A stretch of 64,000 bases of DNA from Allolucifera butyrica (GTDB lineage Bacteria > Bacillota > Negativicutes > Sporomusales > UPPP01): the NCBI RefSeq assembly GCF_900476375.1, contig NZ_UPPP01000061.1:62001-126000 (forward strand), given 5' to 3'. Shown here in pieces: positions 37,944-46,805 of this stretch (positions within the stretch are counted from its first letter, which is position 1; every line of letters starts with the position of its first letter). The translations under genes and the position numbers were made by a program. The notes under the pieces are model-generated. The model ran no database searches and was not told the origin of the DNA. It was given only the letters and a program-made list of their open reading frames with translations.

Positions 37944-38095
37944 GCTTACCCCCTTTTCCCATATTTGTTGCTGAAACGGAAACAGCCAACTGTGCAGCAG
38001 CAACTGCGTGTTGCGTTCATGACAGTTTTGTTTAACCTAAAAGTAGTATACGCTAAACGTATGCTAAATCCTCTATTTTAAGCAGACTTATACTT

Positions 38096-38129
38096 AAAAC
38101 AAAAACCCCGTCATCGGGGTTTTTGTTTT
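38096..38129 (-). terminator. Intrinsic terminator after glyS
   Basis: AAAACAAAAACCCCG-TCAT-CGGGGTTTTTGTTTT, a perfect symmetric stem with T-tracts in both directions, closing glyQS. Confidence 0.92.
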
Positions 38130-38148
38130 GGAATATGATGGGATTGTC

Positions 38149-38193
38149 AATTCTTGCGCCATGAGCCGGAAACCGCGCAACGGTTTTTCTTAT
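38149..38193 (-). repeat. Dispersed repeat, copy i (palindrome plus tail)
   Basis: On the minus strand ATAAGAAAAACCGTTGCGCG, GTTTCC, then GGCTCATGGCGCAAGAATT, aligning with copy d over palindrome and tail. It starts at the glyS stop codon and precedes the terminator. Confidence 0.75.
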
Positions 38194-40250
38194 ATGATAA
38201 TTTTACTTACATCGGCCAGGGAAGCGGTAAGTCCGGTTATCGCTTTTAACAATGCCAAGCGGTTGTTACGGATATTTAGGTCTTCAACCATAACCATTAC
38301 GGCCCCGAAAAAGGCGTCAATCGTAGCCGCCATTTCTGCCATAACCGTTAAAATCTCTTCATAGTCCTGCCGGACCCTTAAGGCATCAATTTTAGTGCGT
38401 GCTTCCTCATAAGCCAAATATAATTTTTTTTCCGCCTCATCCATAAACAAATCGGTATTTATGGCAGCAGCGGCAAAGTTCTTTACCAGATTGCCTGCCC
38501 GCGAAAAGGCCTGTACCGCCTTTGAGAGCGCATCGGTACCGGTAATTGCCGCAATAGCCTTTGCTCTGCACCAGGCGTCGTAGATATTATCTGTTCCAGC
38601 CGTTATGACTGCGTCAATAACATCATAGCGTACACCTTCATCAGCTAAAATGTTTCTTAGCCGCAGCCGGAAAAATTCTGTAACCTCCTGCAATAACCGC
38701 TCACGCCGTTCCGGATCATGAGTCTGCAGTAAATCCATAGTCTTTTGTACCAATGCCGGCAAAGATAACTGCAGTTGTGCCCGGATCATAATATTGGCGA
38801 TTCCCAGCGCCTGGCGCCGCAAAGCAAACGGATCCTGTGAACCGGAAGGAATTAATCCACGGCTGAAGGTCGCGACAATATTGTCTAGTTTATCGGCAAT
38901 ACTAATAATTCTGCCGGCAATCTGCTCCGGCAGGGCATCCCCCGCAAACCGGGGCAGGTAATGTTCAAATATGGCGTCGGCCACAATCGCATTCTCGCCG
39001 TTTAAACGGGCATATTCGCGCCCCATTACACCCTGCAGTTCGGTAAATTCGTACACCATGCCGGTGACTAAATCCGCTTTCGCTAAATGGGCGCCCTGTT
39101 TAATGAGCGGCAAAAGATCGGCTGCAACGCCCATATTTTGCGCAATGAATACGGAGAGCTGTTCCAGGCGAAGCGTTTTATCATACAGTGTACCTAATCC
39201 TTCTTGGAACACTATGGTTTTAAGACGTTCGACCCGGTCACGCAAAGGAACTTTTTTATCCTCTTCGAAAAAGAATTTAGCGTCCGCCAAACGCGCTTTC
39301 AATACCCGTTCATTACCATGACGCACAATATCAATGTAATCGGCTCCTCCGTTCCGTACGGTAATAAAAGCGGGCAAAAGCTTGCCGTCCTGGCTGAACA
39401 CCGGAAAATATCGCTGGTGTTCCCGCATGGGAGTAATCACCGCTTCCGGCGGCAGTGCCAAATATTTCTCCTCAAAAGAGCCGCACAATGCTGTGGGATA
39501 TTCTACAAGGTATATAACTTCTTCTAAGAGATCCTCATCAATGTTGGCAATACCGCCCTGCTGGGTTGCTATTTTTACGATCTGTTCGCGGATTACCTGT
39601 CGGCGAATCGTTTGATCAACCATGACATGGTTGGCGGCCAGTTTAGCGAAATAATCATCGGCTGAATTTACAACAATATCACCCTTACTTAAGAAACGGT
39701 GCCCCCGTGTCTTATTGCCGGAAGAAACACCGGCGATGGTGAACGGAATGACCTCGCTTCCATAAAGGGCAAGCAGCCAGCGTATCGGTCGGGCAAAACG
39801 CAGGTCCAAATCACCCCAGCGCATATTTTTCGGAAAACTGATGCTGTGAATCATTTCCGGTAAAAGGCTGGGCAACAGGCCGGCGACGGCCTGTCCAACT
39901 TCTTGAACGACTGCATATACATAACCGTCTTTCTCTACCAGGTTCGCTACAGCAACGCCCTGTCCCCTGGCAAAGCCTTGTGCAGCTTTTGTCGGTTGTC
40001 CGGCAGCATCAAAGGCAATTTTTACGGAAGGTCCCTTGTTTTCACTTTTTCTATCGGCCTGCTGTTCCGCCATATCCCGCACGATAAGGGACAGCCGCCG
40101 CGGGGTGCCCACCGTTTGAATCTCCCGGTAAGAAATACGCTGTTCACTTAGTTTCTCTTGGGCTATTTTTTCTAGTTGAGCCAAAGCACCGGGCATAAAC
40201 TTTGCCGGAATTTCTTCGGTGCCGATTTCCAACAGTAAATCTTTACTCAT
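38190..40250 (-). CDS. glyS: Glycyl-tRNA synthetase beta subunit
   Basis: A 686-residue subunit of the alpha2beta2 GlyRS. It begins [14 protein letters not shown], the family signature, and has the [19 protein letters not shown]-like segment (~435-450) and a C-terminal anticodon-binding domain (~585-680, with FFGAVMVM). The beta subunit recognises tRNA; glyQ supplies catalysis. Its ATG overlaps the glyQ end by 8 bases. Confidence 0.97.
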   Translation of the reverse strand: MSKDLLLEIGTEEIPAKFMPGALAQLEKIAQEKLSEQRISYREIQTVGTPRRLSLIVRDMAEQQADRKSENKGPSVKIAFDAAGQPTKAAQGFARGQGVAVANLVEKDGYVYAVVQEVGQAVAGLLPSLLPEMIHSISFPKNMRWGDLDLRFARPIRWLLALYGSEVIPFTIAGVSSGNKTRGHRFLSKGDIVVNSADDYFAKLAANHVMVDQTIRRQVIREQIVKIATQQGGIANIDEDLLEEVIYLVEYPTALCGSFEEKYLALPPEAVITPMREHQRYFPVFSQDGKLLPAFITVRNGGADYIDIVRHGNERVLKARLADAKFFFEEDKKVPLRDRVERLKTIVFQEGLGTLYDKTLRLEQLSVFIAQNMGVAADLLPLIKQGAHLAKADLVTGMVYEFTELQGVMGREYARLNGENAIVADAIFEHYLPRFAGDALPEQIAGRIISIADKLDNIVATFSRGLIPSGSQDPFALRRQALGIANIMIRAQLQLSLPALVQKTMDLLQTHDPERRERLLQEVTEFFRLRLRNILADEGVRYDVIDAVITAGTDNIYDAWCRAKAIAAITGTDALSKAVQAFSRAGNLVKNFAAAAINTDLFMDEAEKKLYLAYEEARTKIDALRVRQDYEEILTVMAEMAATIDAFFGAVMVMVEDLNIRNNRLALLKAITGLTASLADVSKIII

Positions 40251-41127
40251 GATTCTTTGCCTCCTTTAAGAGAGGGAATCCCAGCTTTTCTCTTTGCTCC
40301 AAATATCCCTGGGCACAAAGCCTGGCCATATTTCGCACTCTGCCGATAAACGCCGTTCGCTCGCTTACACTGATGGCACCACGGGCGTCAAGTAAATTAA
40401 ACGCATGGGAGCATTTCAAAACATAATCATACGCCGGCAGGACAAAACCCGCATTCACAACCCGGATCGCTTCTTTTTCATACATATCAAACAGTTGGAA
40501 TAATAATTGGGTATCGGCAATTTCGAAGTTGTAATGAGACTGTTCCACTTCATTCCGGTGAAATACATCACCGTAAGTAATCCCGTCAACCCATTCAATA
40601 TCAAATACATTTTCCTTGCCTTGTATATACATGGTTAAACGTTCCAGGCCATACGTAATTTCAACCGATACGGGCTTTACATCGATACTGCCTACCTGCT
40701 GGAAATAAGTAAATTGGGTAATTTCCATACCATCCAGCCAGACTTCCCAACCCAATCCCCAGGCTCCCAGGGTAGGAGACTCCCAGTTGTCTTCCACAAA
40801 CCGGATATCATGTTTACCGGGATCAATGCCCAAACGGGCCAGACTGGCGAGATATAGTTCCTGAATATTGGCTGGTGAAGGTTTCATGATCACTTGATAC
40901 TGATGGTGCTGAAACAGACGGTTGGGATTATCACCGTAGCGGCCGTCGGTTGGACGTCTTGACGGCTCAACATAAGCCACATTCCATGGTTCCGGTCCCA
41001 AAGCACGCAAAAAAGTGGCTGGATTCATTGTTCCGGCCCCTTTTTCCACATCATAAGGCTGTTGAATGATGCATTTTTGTTCGGCCCAGAAGTTCTGCAG
41101 CGTCAGAATGACTTCCTGAAAGGTCAT
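40243..41127 (-). CDS. glyQ: Glycyl-tRNA synthetase alpha subunit
   Basis: A 294-residue class II catalytic subunit. Visible blocks are [12 protein letters not shown] at the start, [19 protein letters not shown] (~30-48), [19 protein letters not shown] (~52-70) and [10 protein letters not shown] (~141-150). Start ATG 41127, with GGGGG ten bases upstream, follows a glycine-specific T-box, so expression rises when tRNA-Gly is uncharged. Confidence 0.98.
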   Translation of the reverse strand: MTFQEVILTLQNFWAEQKCIIQQPYDVEKGAGTMNPATFLRALGPEPWNVAYVEPSRRPTDGRYGDNPNRLFQHHQYQVIMKPSPANIQELYLASLARLGIDPGKHDIRFVEDNWESPTLGAWGLGWEVWLDGMEITQFTYFQQVGSIDVKPVSVEITYGLERLTMYIQGKENVFDIEWVDGITYGDVFHRNEVEQSHYNFEIADTQLLFQLFDMYEKEAIRVVNAGFVLPAYDYVLKCSHAFNLLDARGAISVSERTAFIGRVRNMARLCAQGYLEQREKLGFPLLKEAKNHE

Positions 41128-41156
41128 ATTATCGCCCCCTGATTAATACTTATAAA

Positions 41157-41408
41157 AATAAAAAACCCTCTATCCTCCGTAACAATAAAGTTACAGGGAC
41201 GAGAGTCTATTCCCGCGGTTCCACCCTGATTGGCCATTTGACCCACCTTATAAATATGGCGAGCTTTACTTTTTTCAAAAGTACGCCGTACTCCTGGAAA
41301 ATTTCCTCTCGCGGCTTGGGAGTGCCTTTCGCTTGTCTTTCCGGGCTCACACTATTCCCGGATCGCTGCCGTAGTTACAAGCTACTGTTTCCCGCATTGC
41401 GTTAATTT
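41157..41408 (-). promoter_or_regulatory. Glycine T-box leader of glyQS
   Basis: On the minus strand the leader has the invariant T-box AGGGTGGAACCGCG, a stem I with GTGTGAGCCCGG, and a glycine specifier GGC at 41324-41326 in AAAGGCACTCC, the same context as the known glyQS leader of Bacillus. The terminator stem (CTCTCGTCCCTGTAAC with GTTACGGAGGATAGAG, then TTTTTT) occupies about 41157-41208. Uncharged tRNA-Gly should bind and promote read-through. Confidence 0.94.
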
Positions 41409-41414
41409 TATTTA

Positions 41415-41443
41415 AATATAACAAAAGAGTTCCGTTTTGTCAA
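41415..41443 (-). promoter_or_regulatory. Sigma-A promoter of glyQS
   Basis: Perfect TTGACA (41438-41443) and TATATT (41415-41420) with a 17-base spacer on the minus strand, just upstream of the T-box. Confidence 0.87.
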
Positions 41444-41450
41444 ACAGAAT

Positions 41451-41888
41451 TCAGCGATCCAATTCCACTGGCGGTACAACTTCTGTTTCGGCCGAATCAG
41501 GCATTTCTTCCGCATCGCCGCTCCGGACAACTTCGATAGTGCACCGTTTAAATACCGCCACCAATACACCAAGAGCAGCCAATGACGGAAGAATTACCGC
41601 ACCAATCGCACCTAAGCCGACGGGAATTTCCACTAATATTTTATCATCCTGCTTAACGCGGATTTTGTTAACGTTTCCCTTTCGGATTAACTCTTTGACC
41701 TTATCAACTACTTCACCGGACCGCACGGAGAATTCTTCTGTCCAGTTGCCCTGTTTCTTATTTTCCAGTGCAATTAATGCTTCGATAACATTTCCCCCTG
41801 CCTGTTCCAATGCCTCTTTGGCTTCCCGATAAGAAACCCCCAGGCGTTCCCGCAATTGGTCAATCTTATCCAGAGTAATCCCTTCCAT
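41451..41888 (-). CDS. DUF4342 protein with N-terminal UBA-like domain
   Basis: A 145-residue protein. Residues ~5-42 (LRERLGVSYREAKEALEQAGGNVIEA) form a UBA/TS-N-like helical domain as in elongation factor Ts; residues ~50-115 match DUF4342 (VKELIRKGNVNKIRVKQDD, then a hydrophobic LGAIGAVILPSLAALGVLVAVF stretch that may be a membrane hairpin). The tail is acidic. No function is established. ATG 41888 follows GGGAGGG. It ends the DUF502-CNNM-yqzL-recO run. Confidence 0.8.
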   Translation of the reverse strand: MEGITLDKIDQLRERLGVSYREAKEALEQAGGNVIEALIALENKKQGNWTEEFSVRSGEVVDKVKELIRKGNVNKIRVKQDDKILVEIPVGLGAIGAVILPSLAALGVLVAVFKRCTIEVVRSGDAEEMPDSAETEVVPPVELDR

Positions 41889-41964
41889 AATTGTCCCTCC
41901 CGGCCGTTTTTTAGTTAGTGTTTCTCCGATTCGCCGTTTTCATCCATCAATCTCTTATGTGGGT

Positions 41965-42705
41965 TTACACCAGTAAGGCGACATGTTTTAAAAAATTGAT
42001 TGATTTAAGTGGCCTATCCAACACTTCCGTCAAATAACCAAGGAGCAGCATTTCTGCTTGCAGTAAGGCTGATTTATGAACTGTAAAGCTGCCGGGGCTG
42101 GACCAGTCAAGTTCCAGAAATCGCTCTATCAGCGAAAAAGCCGGTTCCCCGATTTCAAGCATTGTTTTGCCGCCGGAACATTCCAGACAGGTGCAGCCGC
42201 CGTTACGGGCGATAAAGTTTGCCGGAAAGCTTACTTTTTTACCACAAATCCGGCAACACCGGCTATGAGCATAATAGCCGGCCAACACCAGTAGTTGCCA
42301 GGCTCCAGCTAAGGCAACCAGCCGGGGATGCCGTTCATGAATCAGGGAAAATGCCGCCGCTAACAGGGCAAAGACACGCGGCTCCGGTTCTCTTTCCGGC
42401 CATAGTTCTGCGGCCAGTTCCGCCAGAAAAGAAGCGTAGGCCATGAAGTTCAGGTCTTCCCGCAGCGCCCGGTTGCTGTTGATTATTTCGCACTGTCTGA
42501 TTGATTCGTATGTTTTGCCGGCGGCCAGCATAACATCCACATGGGAAAAGACCTGCAAACTGCCGGCAAGTCGGTTGCGTGGCCGCTTAGCCCCATACGC
42601 GACGGCATGCAGCTTGCCGAATTGCCCGGAAAACAAAGTGACCATCCTGTCGGCATCTCCCCAATCGCGAACTGACAACAGGATGGCTTCCGTTTGATAT
42701 TGCAT
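41965..42705 (-). CDS. recO: DNA repair protein RecO
   Basis: A 246-residue recombination mediator that loads RecA with RecR. The N-terminal OB fold (residues 1-80) begins TEAILLSVRDWGDADRMVTLF; a helical middle follows; the zinc site has CRICG (~151-155) and CTCLEC (~171-176). The start lies ten bases after the yqzL stop and shares TGAGG with it, so the two are coupled. Confidence 0.96.
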   Translation of the reverse strand: MQYQTEAILLSVRDWGDADRMVTLFSGQFGKLHAVAYGAKRPRNRLAGSLQVFSHVDVMLAAGKTYESIRQCEIINSNRALREDLNFMAYASFLAELAAELWPEREPEPRVFALLAAAFSLIHERHPRLVALAGAWQLLVLAGYYAHSRCCRICGKKVSFPANFIARNGGCTCLECSGGKTMLEIGEPAFSLIERFLELDWSSPGSFTVHKSALLQAEMLLLGYLTEVLDRPLKSINFLKHVALLV

Positions 42706-42715
42706 TGTAAGAACC

Positions 42716-42850
42716 TCAAATAATATTAGTTTTATGTTTTAACGTTTCAGGGTGAAGAATGTCACTTTCTAAACACTCTCTGTATACCAGATAAGCTCCA
42801 ATATGTCCGGTGCTTTGGAAAATTTCCCACATCAGATCGCGCAATAACAC
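42716..42850 (-). CDS. YqzL-family small protein
   Basis: A 44-residue reading frame, GTG start at 42850 with AAGGGATG upstream: starts VLLRDLMWEIFQSTGHI. The W-x-(I/V)-F-x-x-T-G-x-(I/V)-x-x-Y-L pattern (residues 8-21) and its place directly before recO match YqzL, a small Firmicute protein of unknown function. A TTG two codons later is an alternative start. It is too short for usual gene finding but well supported by context. Confidence 0.8.
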   Translation of the reverse strand: MLLRDLMWEIFQSTGHIGAYLVYRECLESDILHPETLKHKTNII

Positions 42851-42891
42851 TCTACATCATCCCTTCGCATATGATAGAATTCATGCCAAGA

Positions 42892-44190
42892 TTACTGCTC
42901 ATTGTCGGTTTCCTGTGGCTGATCAAGAAGTGGTGTAGCCTTAACCCTTACAACCCGAAATCCGTTTACTTTTAATACCTCAAAATTGTAATCGCCGATT
43001 TGTAGAATGTCGCTTACCTCCGGCCGCCTCCCCAATAAACCGAAAATGTAACCGCCAATGGTATCCTCTTCATGCTCCTCAAGGCGGATATTTAAAAGCT
43101 CGGCAACATCGTCGAGAAGGACCCGTCCGTCGAATTCAAACGAATCGTCAGGAAAGTGCACAATGTCCGTTTCCTCATTATCATGTTCATCCTGAATATC
43201 GCCAACAATTTCTTCAATAACGTCTTCCATGGCAACCAAGCCGGCTGTTCCGCCATACTCATCGGCGACGACCGCAAGATGAGTTCGTTTGCGCCGCATA
43301 AATTGCAGCAATTTAGCTACCGACAACCCTTCGGGAACAACCAGAATCTCCCGCATTATATTGCGAAGGTCCTTTCCCGAGGTGCCGCACATTAACTCCA
43401 AATCCATCAGGTCACGGATGTGGATCATTCCCACGACATGGTCTTTATCTTCAACACACAGCGGATAACGGGTATGACCGGTTTCCCGAACGACCCGGAT
43501 ATTTTCCTCAAAAGAATCATCTACGAATAAACAGACCATGTCCTGGCGAGGTACCATCACTTCACGGGCTAGACGGTCGGCAAAATCAAAAACATTATCA
43601 ATGAGCTCGCTTTCCACCTGATCGAGAACCCCGCCGCGATGACTGGCATTCACAATCATACGCAACTCTTCTTCGGAATGAGTCAGCTCCGCTTCATTCG
43701 CCGCTTTCATACCCATAATCTCTAATATTCCCCGCGCTGTCCGATTAAATAAGACAATAACGGGAAACCCGATTTTACGAAAAATGTAAAGCGGCCATAC
43801 TACCAGTAAAGCCAGTTTTTCGGTACGTTGAATTGCCATTGATTTAGGAACCAGTTCTCCTAACACAATATGCATAAAAGTAATCAGGATAAAGCCAAGG
43901 GCAACACTGATGCTGGCATGGAGCCAACTGGAACCCGGTATATACTGTTTTGCCAACGGTTCTATCAGGGAAGCCACAGCAGGCTCTCCCAACCAGCCGA
44001 GAGCCAGGGATGCCAGCGTAATTCCCAGTTGAGTTGCTCCCAGGTACGTATCAAACGAAGATACTACCTCTAAAGCCAATCCAGCCCGCTTATTCCCTAA
44101 ATGGGCCAATTCTTCCAAACGGGTCTTTCTGATTTTGACCAGGGAAAATTCAGCAATGACAAAAAATCCATTTAATAATACTAAACACAA
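42892..44190 (-). CDS. CNNM/CBS-domain transporter-like protein (hemolysin C family)
   Basis: A protein of about 432 residues: CNNM membrane domain (spans near 1-12, 52-75, 88-110, 125-145), two CBS domains (~200-320, with GMIHIRDLM and GTAGLVAMEDVIEEIVGDI) and a C-terminal CorC/HlyC domain. Relatives export Mg2+ or Co2+. TTG 44190 is the only canonical start and truncates the first span; homology continues in frame upstream (SSVKLLIAL) back to GAGGAG, where the only ATG (44240) is out of frame. Either a rare ATC start near 44230 or a one-base sequence error is likely. Confidence 0.85.
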   Translation of the reverse strand: MCLVLLNGFFVIAEFSLVKIRKTRLEELAHLGNKRAGLALEVVSSFDTYLGATQLGITLASLALGWLGEPAVASLIEPLAKQYIPGSSWLHASISVALGFILITFMHIVLGELVPKSMAIQRTEKLALLVVWPLYIFRKIGFPVIVLFNRTARGILEIMGMKAANEAELTHSEEELRMIVNASHRGGVLDQVESELIDNVFDFADRLAREVMVPRQDMVCLFVDDSFEENIRVVRETGHTRYPLCVEDKDHVVGMIHIRDLMDLELMCGTSGKDLRNIMREILVVPEGLSVAKLLQFMRRKRTHLAVVADEYGGTAGLVAMEDVIEEIVGDIQDEHDNEETDIVHFPDDSFEFDGRVLLDDVAELLNIRLEEHEEDTIGGYIFGLLGRRPEVSDILQIGDYNFEVLKVNGFRVVRVKATPLLDQPQETDNEQ

Positions 44191-44256
44191 TGCGATTAAT
44201 AATTTGACAGAACTGTAAAGTGGCGAATCGATAGAGCATCTCTCCTCGGAGTTTGG

Positions 44257-44832
44257 TCACTCATTCCCACGGGGCATAACAGCTCCAGCGGTCAGGACAT
44301 ATTGCAATGCACTTTCGCCAGTTACGTCTAAAGGTATTATGTCCCGCTTAGGTACCATTATATTAAACCCTGCCGTCATATTCAAGCTCATTGGCACAAA
44401 TACACAAACATATTCTTCGGTAAAATTTTTAGCTAATGGTTCGGTTAAGGTCGGCAAGACAAATCCTAATGCTTTTACTCCCGGATGGGGATAAGGAACA
44501 AGCACAGCATGTTTAAATAACTGCTGTGACTCAAATACGGCGGCGGATAGTTGTTTGACACTGTTGTAAATAAATTTGACTACGGGAATGGATCCTACCA
44601 GACGGTCAATATAGTTTAATATACTTTTCAGGATCCATAAGGAAGACAACCATCCAACCAGCAAGATCAGTAAAATTGCGGCAATAAGCCCCACTCCGGG
44701 AAAATGGATGGGTAAATGACGCCCCAATAGTCCTTCCGCTACCGAAAAGATCTGCATCACAACAAATACGGTAAAAACCATGGGTGTGATAACAATGAGT
44801 CCATTTATAAAATACTTGGATAATGCTTTCAT
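44257..44832 (-). CDS. DUF502 membrane protein
   Basis: A 191-residue protein with two membrane spans (~10-33 and ~45-70) and a C-terminal soluble domain containing PVVKFIYNSVKQL, VPYPHPGVKALGFV and VPMSLNMTAGFNIMVP, the DUF502 pattern. The family is of unknown function and occurs in plants (COV1) and bacteria. ATG 44832 follows GAGGTG. It heads the unit ending with DUF4342. Confidence 0.92.
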   Translation of the reverse strand: MKALSKYFINGLIVITPMVFTVFVVMQIFSVAEGLLGRHLPIHFPGVGLIAAILLILLVGWLSSLWILKSILNYIDRLVGSIPVVKFIYNSVKQLSAAVFESQQLFKHAVLVPYPHPGVKALGFVLPTLTEPLAKNFTEEYVCVFVPMSLNMTAGFNIMVPKRDIIPLDVTGESALQYVLTAGAVMPRGNE

Positions 44833-44850
44833 AATACACCTCTATTACAA

Positions 44851-44879
44851 ATCATACCATTCCTGCGATTTCCGGTCAA
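44851..44879 (-). promoter_or_regulatory. Sigma-A promoter of the DUF502-recO unit
   Basis: TTGACC (44874-44879) and TATGAT (44851-44856) with a 17-base spacer on the minus strand, 12 bases or so before the DUF502 start when the transcript start is counted. Confidence 0.78.
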
Positions 44880-44887
44880 TAAAACAA

Positions 44888-44912
44888 ATAACTACCGGCA
44901 GCCGGTAGTTAT
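44888..44912 (-). terminator. Intrinsic terminator after era
   Basis: ATAACTACCGG-CAG-CCGGTAGTTAT, an 11-bp perfect stem followed on the minus strand by TTGTTTTATT. Its tail abuts the next promoter. Confidence 0.82.
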
Positions 44913-44956
44913 CACCCAAATCCTTACTATCCCACTTTTCGCAGTCCTTTTTCATT

Positions 44957-44997
44957 CGACAATAATTGTCTCCATAAGTTCAGGGGCGAAATGTGGT
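44957..44997 (+). repeat. Partial relative of the 100-bp inverted-end element
   Basis: CGACAATAATTGTC followed by CCATAAGTTCAGGG and AATGTGG. It looks like the two ends of the 22409-22508 element joined without the middle, plus the same outer flank that is found at 22380-22408 on the other strand. Confidence 0.6.
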
Positions 44998-45022
44998 ACT
45001 ATGTTGAATTAAGACAGAAAGA

Positions 45023-45919
45023 TTACTCATAGCCAAAGGAGTGCAAAATTCCATCCCGGTTGCGCCAGTCTTTTTTTACTTTCACCCATAAATCAAGATA
45101 TGCCTTGGAGCCTAACAAGTTTTCGATATCCTGACGGGCTAATTTACCAATTTCTTTTAACAAAGAGCCACCCGCACCGATCACAATCCCCTTTTGTGAC
45201 TCCCGTTCCACATAGATAGTCGCCCGAATATATAAATTTTCATTGGCCCGGGTTGCGATTTCTTCGATATCAACCGCAATCGCATGGGGTATTTCCTCTC
45301 TGGTTAAATGAAGTACTTTTTCCCGGATCAGTTCGGCGATTAACAACCGTTCCGGCTGATCCGTTATCATATCTTCCGGATAATACTGCGGTCCGGGCTG
45401 CAAATATTTTTTTACTTCGGCGACTGCCGCATCCAGATTATTTTTTTCTAATGCCGATACCGGTACAATACCGCGAAAGGAATATAGGGATGAATACTGT
45501 TCAATAATCGGCAGAATTTCCGTTTTCGCGATTTGATCGATTTTATTAATTACTAAAATAACCGGGGTGTGTATATTGGCCAGCCGGTCTAAAATATACT
45601 GTTCCCCGGGGCCTTTTTTGGCCGTGGCATCGACAACAAACAATACCACATCCACTTCCTTCAAGGTATTTTCAGCGGCACGCAGCATAAGTTCCCCCAG
45701 TTTATGCTTGGGTTTGTGAATTCCCGGTGTATCAATAAAAAGAATTTGCGCATCCGGTAATGTCAAAATGCACAGAATCTTATTGCGTGTTGTTTGCGGT
45801 TTGTCCGACATAATCGCTACTTTTTGCCCGATTAAAGAGTTAACCAGCGTTGATTTACCAACATTCGGCCTGCCAATTACAGCGACAAAGCCGGACTTAA
45901 AATCAGAATTCGTATTCAT
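45023..45919 (-). CDS. era: Ribosome-assembly GTPase Era
   Basis: A 298-residue GTPase binding 16S rRNA 3' end. G1 is GRPNVGKST (16-24), G3 DTPG, G4 NKID, and the C-terminal KH domain has IGAGGSLLKEIGKLAR. ATG 45919 has GGAG ten bases upstream. It closes the pgpH-ybeY-dgkA-era run and is followed by a terminator. Confidence 0.98.
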   Translation of the reverse strand: MNTNSDFKSGFVAVIGRPNVGKSTLVNSLIGQKVAIMSDKPQTTRNKILCILTLPDAQILFIDTPGIHKPKHKLGELMLRAAENTLKEVDVVLFVVDATAKKGPGEQYILDRLANIHTPVILVINKIDQIAKTEILPIIEQYSSLYSFRGIVPVSALEKNNLDAAVAEVKKYLQPGPQYYPEDMITDQPERLLIAELIREKVLHLTREEIPHAIAVDIEEIATRANENLYIRATIYVERESQKGIVIGAGGSLLKEIGKLARQDIENLLGSKAYLDLWVKVKKDWRNRDGILHSFGYE

Positions 45920-45978
45920 TCACAGCCATCTCCAATATCTCTGTTTTGTCTATCTTATTTACGGGTCCCGAACACAAT

Positions 45979-46338
45979 TCAGCAAAGTCGGGGGACAAAC
46001 AATATTATGCCAATAATTACGGCCATGATCGCAGCAATTAGCACGGCGCCGGCCGCAACATCTTTAGCGATTTTGGCCTGGGGATGATAGCCGGGCGAAA
46101 TCAGGTCTACTACGGATTCAATGGCGGTATTAAACAGTTCCGCCATAATTACCAGGGTAACCGCAACCACTAACATCAGTACTTCACTGCGGGCCAGATG
46201 AAGCCGCCAGGCCATAATTAAAACAATTCCCGCCGCCGTCACATGAACGGTCATATTTCGCTGGGAACGGAGCGCATAAATGATTCCTGCCGCAGCATGC
46301 TGAAAAGCCTTGCCGAAACGGAGCAATAACATGGTCAT
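45979..46338 (-). CDS. dgkA: Diacylglycerol/undecaprenol kinase
   Basis: A 119-residue three-span membrane kinase. The catalytic stretch AELFNTAIESVVDLIS (~67-82) and the N-terminal QHAAAGIIYALRSQRNMTVH are family marks. Gram-positive members phosphorylate undecaprenol for cell-wall recycling. ATG overlaps the ybeY stop as ATGA. Confidence 0.94.
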   Translation of the reverse strand: MTMLLLRFGKAFQHAAAGIIYALRSQRNMTVHVTAAGIVLIMAWRLHLARSEVLMLVVAVTLVIMAELFNTAIESVVDLISPGYHPQAKIAKDVAAGAVLIAAIMAVIIGIILFVPRLC

Positions 46339-46805
46339 ACACCACGGACCAATCCCAGTGACGACAACACGTGTTCTTCTTCCGTCCTCATCTCTTCTTT
46401 CGCCGCTTCCTCCTCATGGTCATATCCCAAAAGATGCAGCATTCCGTGCACGGTAAGATAAGCCAGCTCTCTTTCCAGGCTGTGTCCATATTCCTCCGAC
46501 TGACGCCGGGCCGTCTCAATTGAAATTACAATATCACCCAACAGCGTTTCCTGCGGGCCGTCAATAATTTCCGGTTCTTCTCCCTCGTTCAAAGCAAAGG
46601 ATAATACGTCCGTAGCCATGTCTTTTCCCCGGTACGCAGCATTCAATTCTTTAATATATTCGTCATCGACAAGAATCACGCTAACTTCCGAACCCTCTTC
46701 CAACCCGTAAACTTCAGCTGTCTTTTTTAACACCGCATTCACCATTTGCTCCATTTGCGGCGTGAAATTCATCTTTTCCTGCCGGTTGCTTATTACTATT
46801 TCCAC
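46335..46805 (-). CDS. ybeY: Endoribonuclease YbeY
   Basis: A 156-residue metal-dependent RNase for 16S rRNA maturation, with the zinc motif HGMLHLLGYDH (~118-128) and TDVLSFAL (~63-70). The natural start is GTG 46805 (VEIVISNRQEK), eleven bases from AGGAG. That places the first 92 bases inside the end of pgpH in another frame, an unusually long overlap. The open frame upstream to 46892 has no support. Confidence 0.95.
   Translation of the reverse strand: MEIVISNRQEKMNFTPQMEQMVNAVLKKTAEVYGLEEGSEVSVILVDDEYIKELNAAYRGKDMATDVLSFALNEGEEPEIIDGPQETLLGDIVISIETARRQSEEYGHSLERELAYLTVHGMLHLLGYDHEEEAAKEEMRTEEEHVLSSLGLVRGV

Noticed and set aside
42747-42766. Similarity of the yqzL region to the CACCCTGAA part of the 22380-22408 flank
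   Set aside because: About 17 of 19 bases match but they lie in coding sequence that reads as YqzL; chance similarity is the simpler view.
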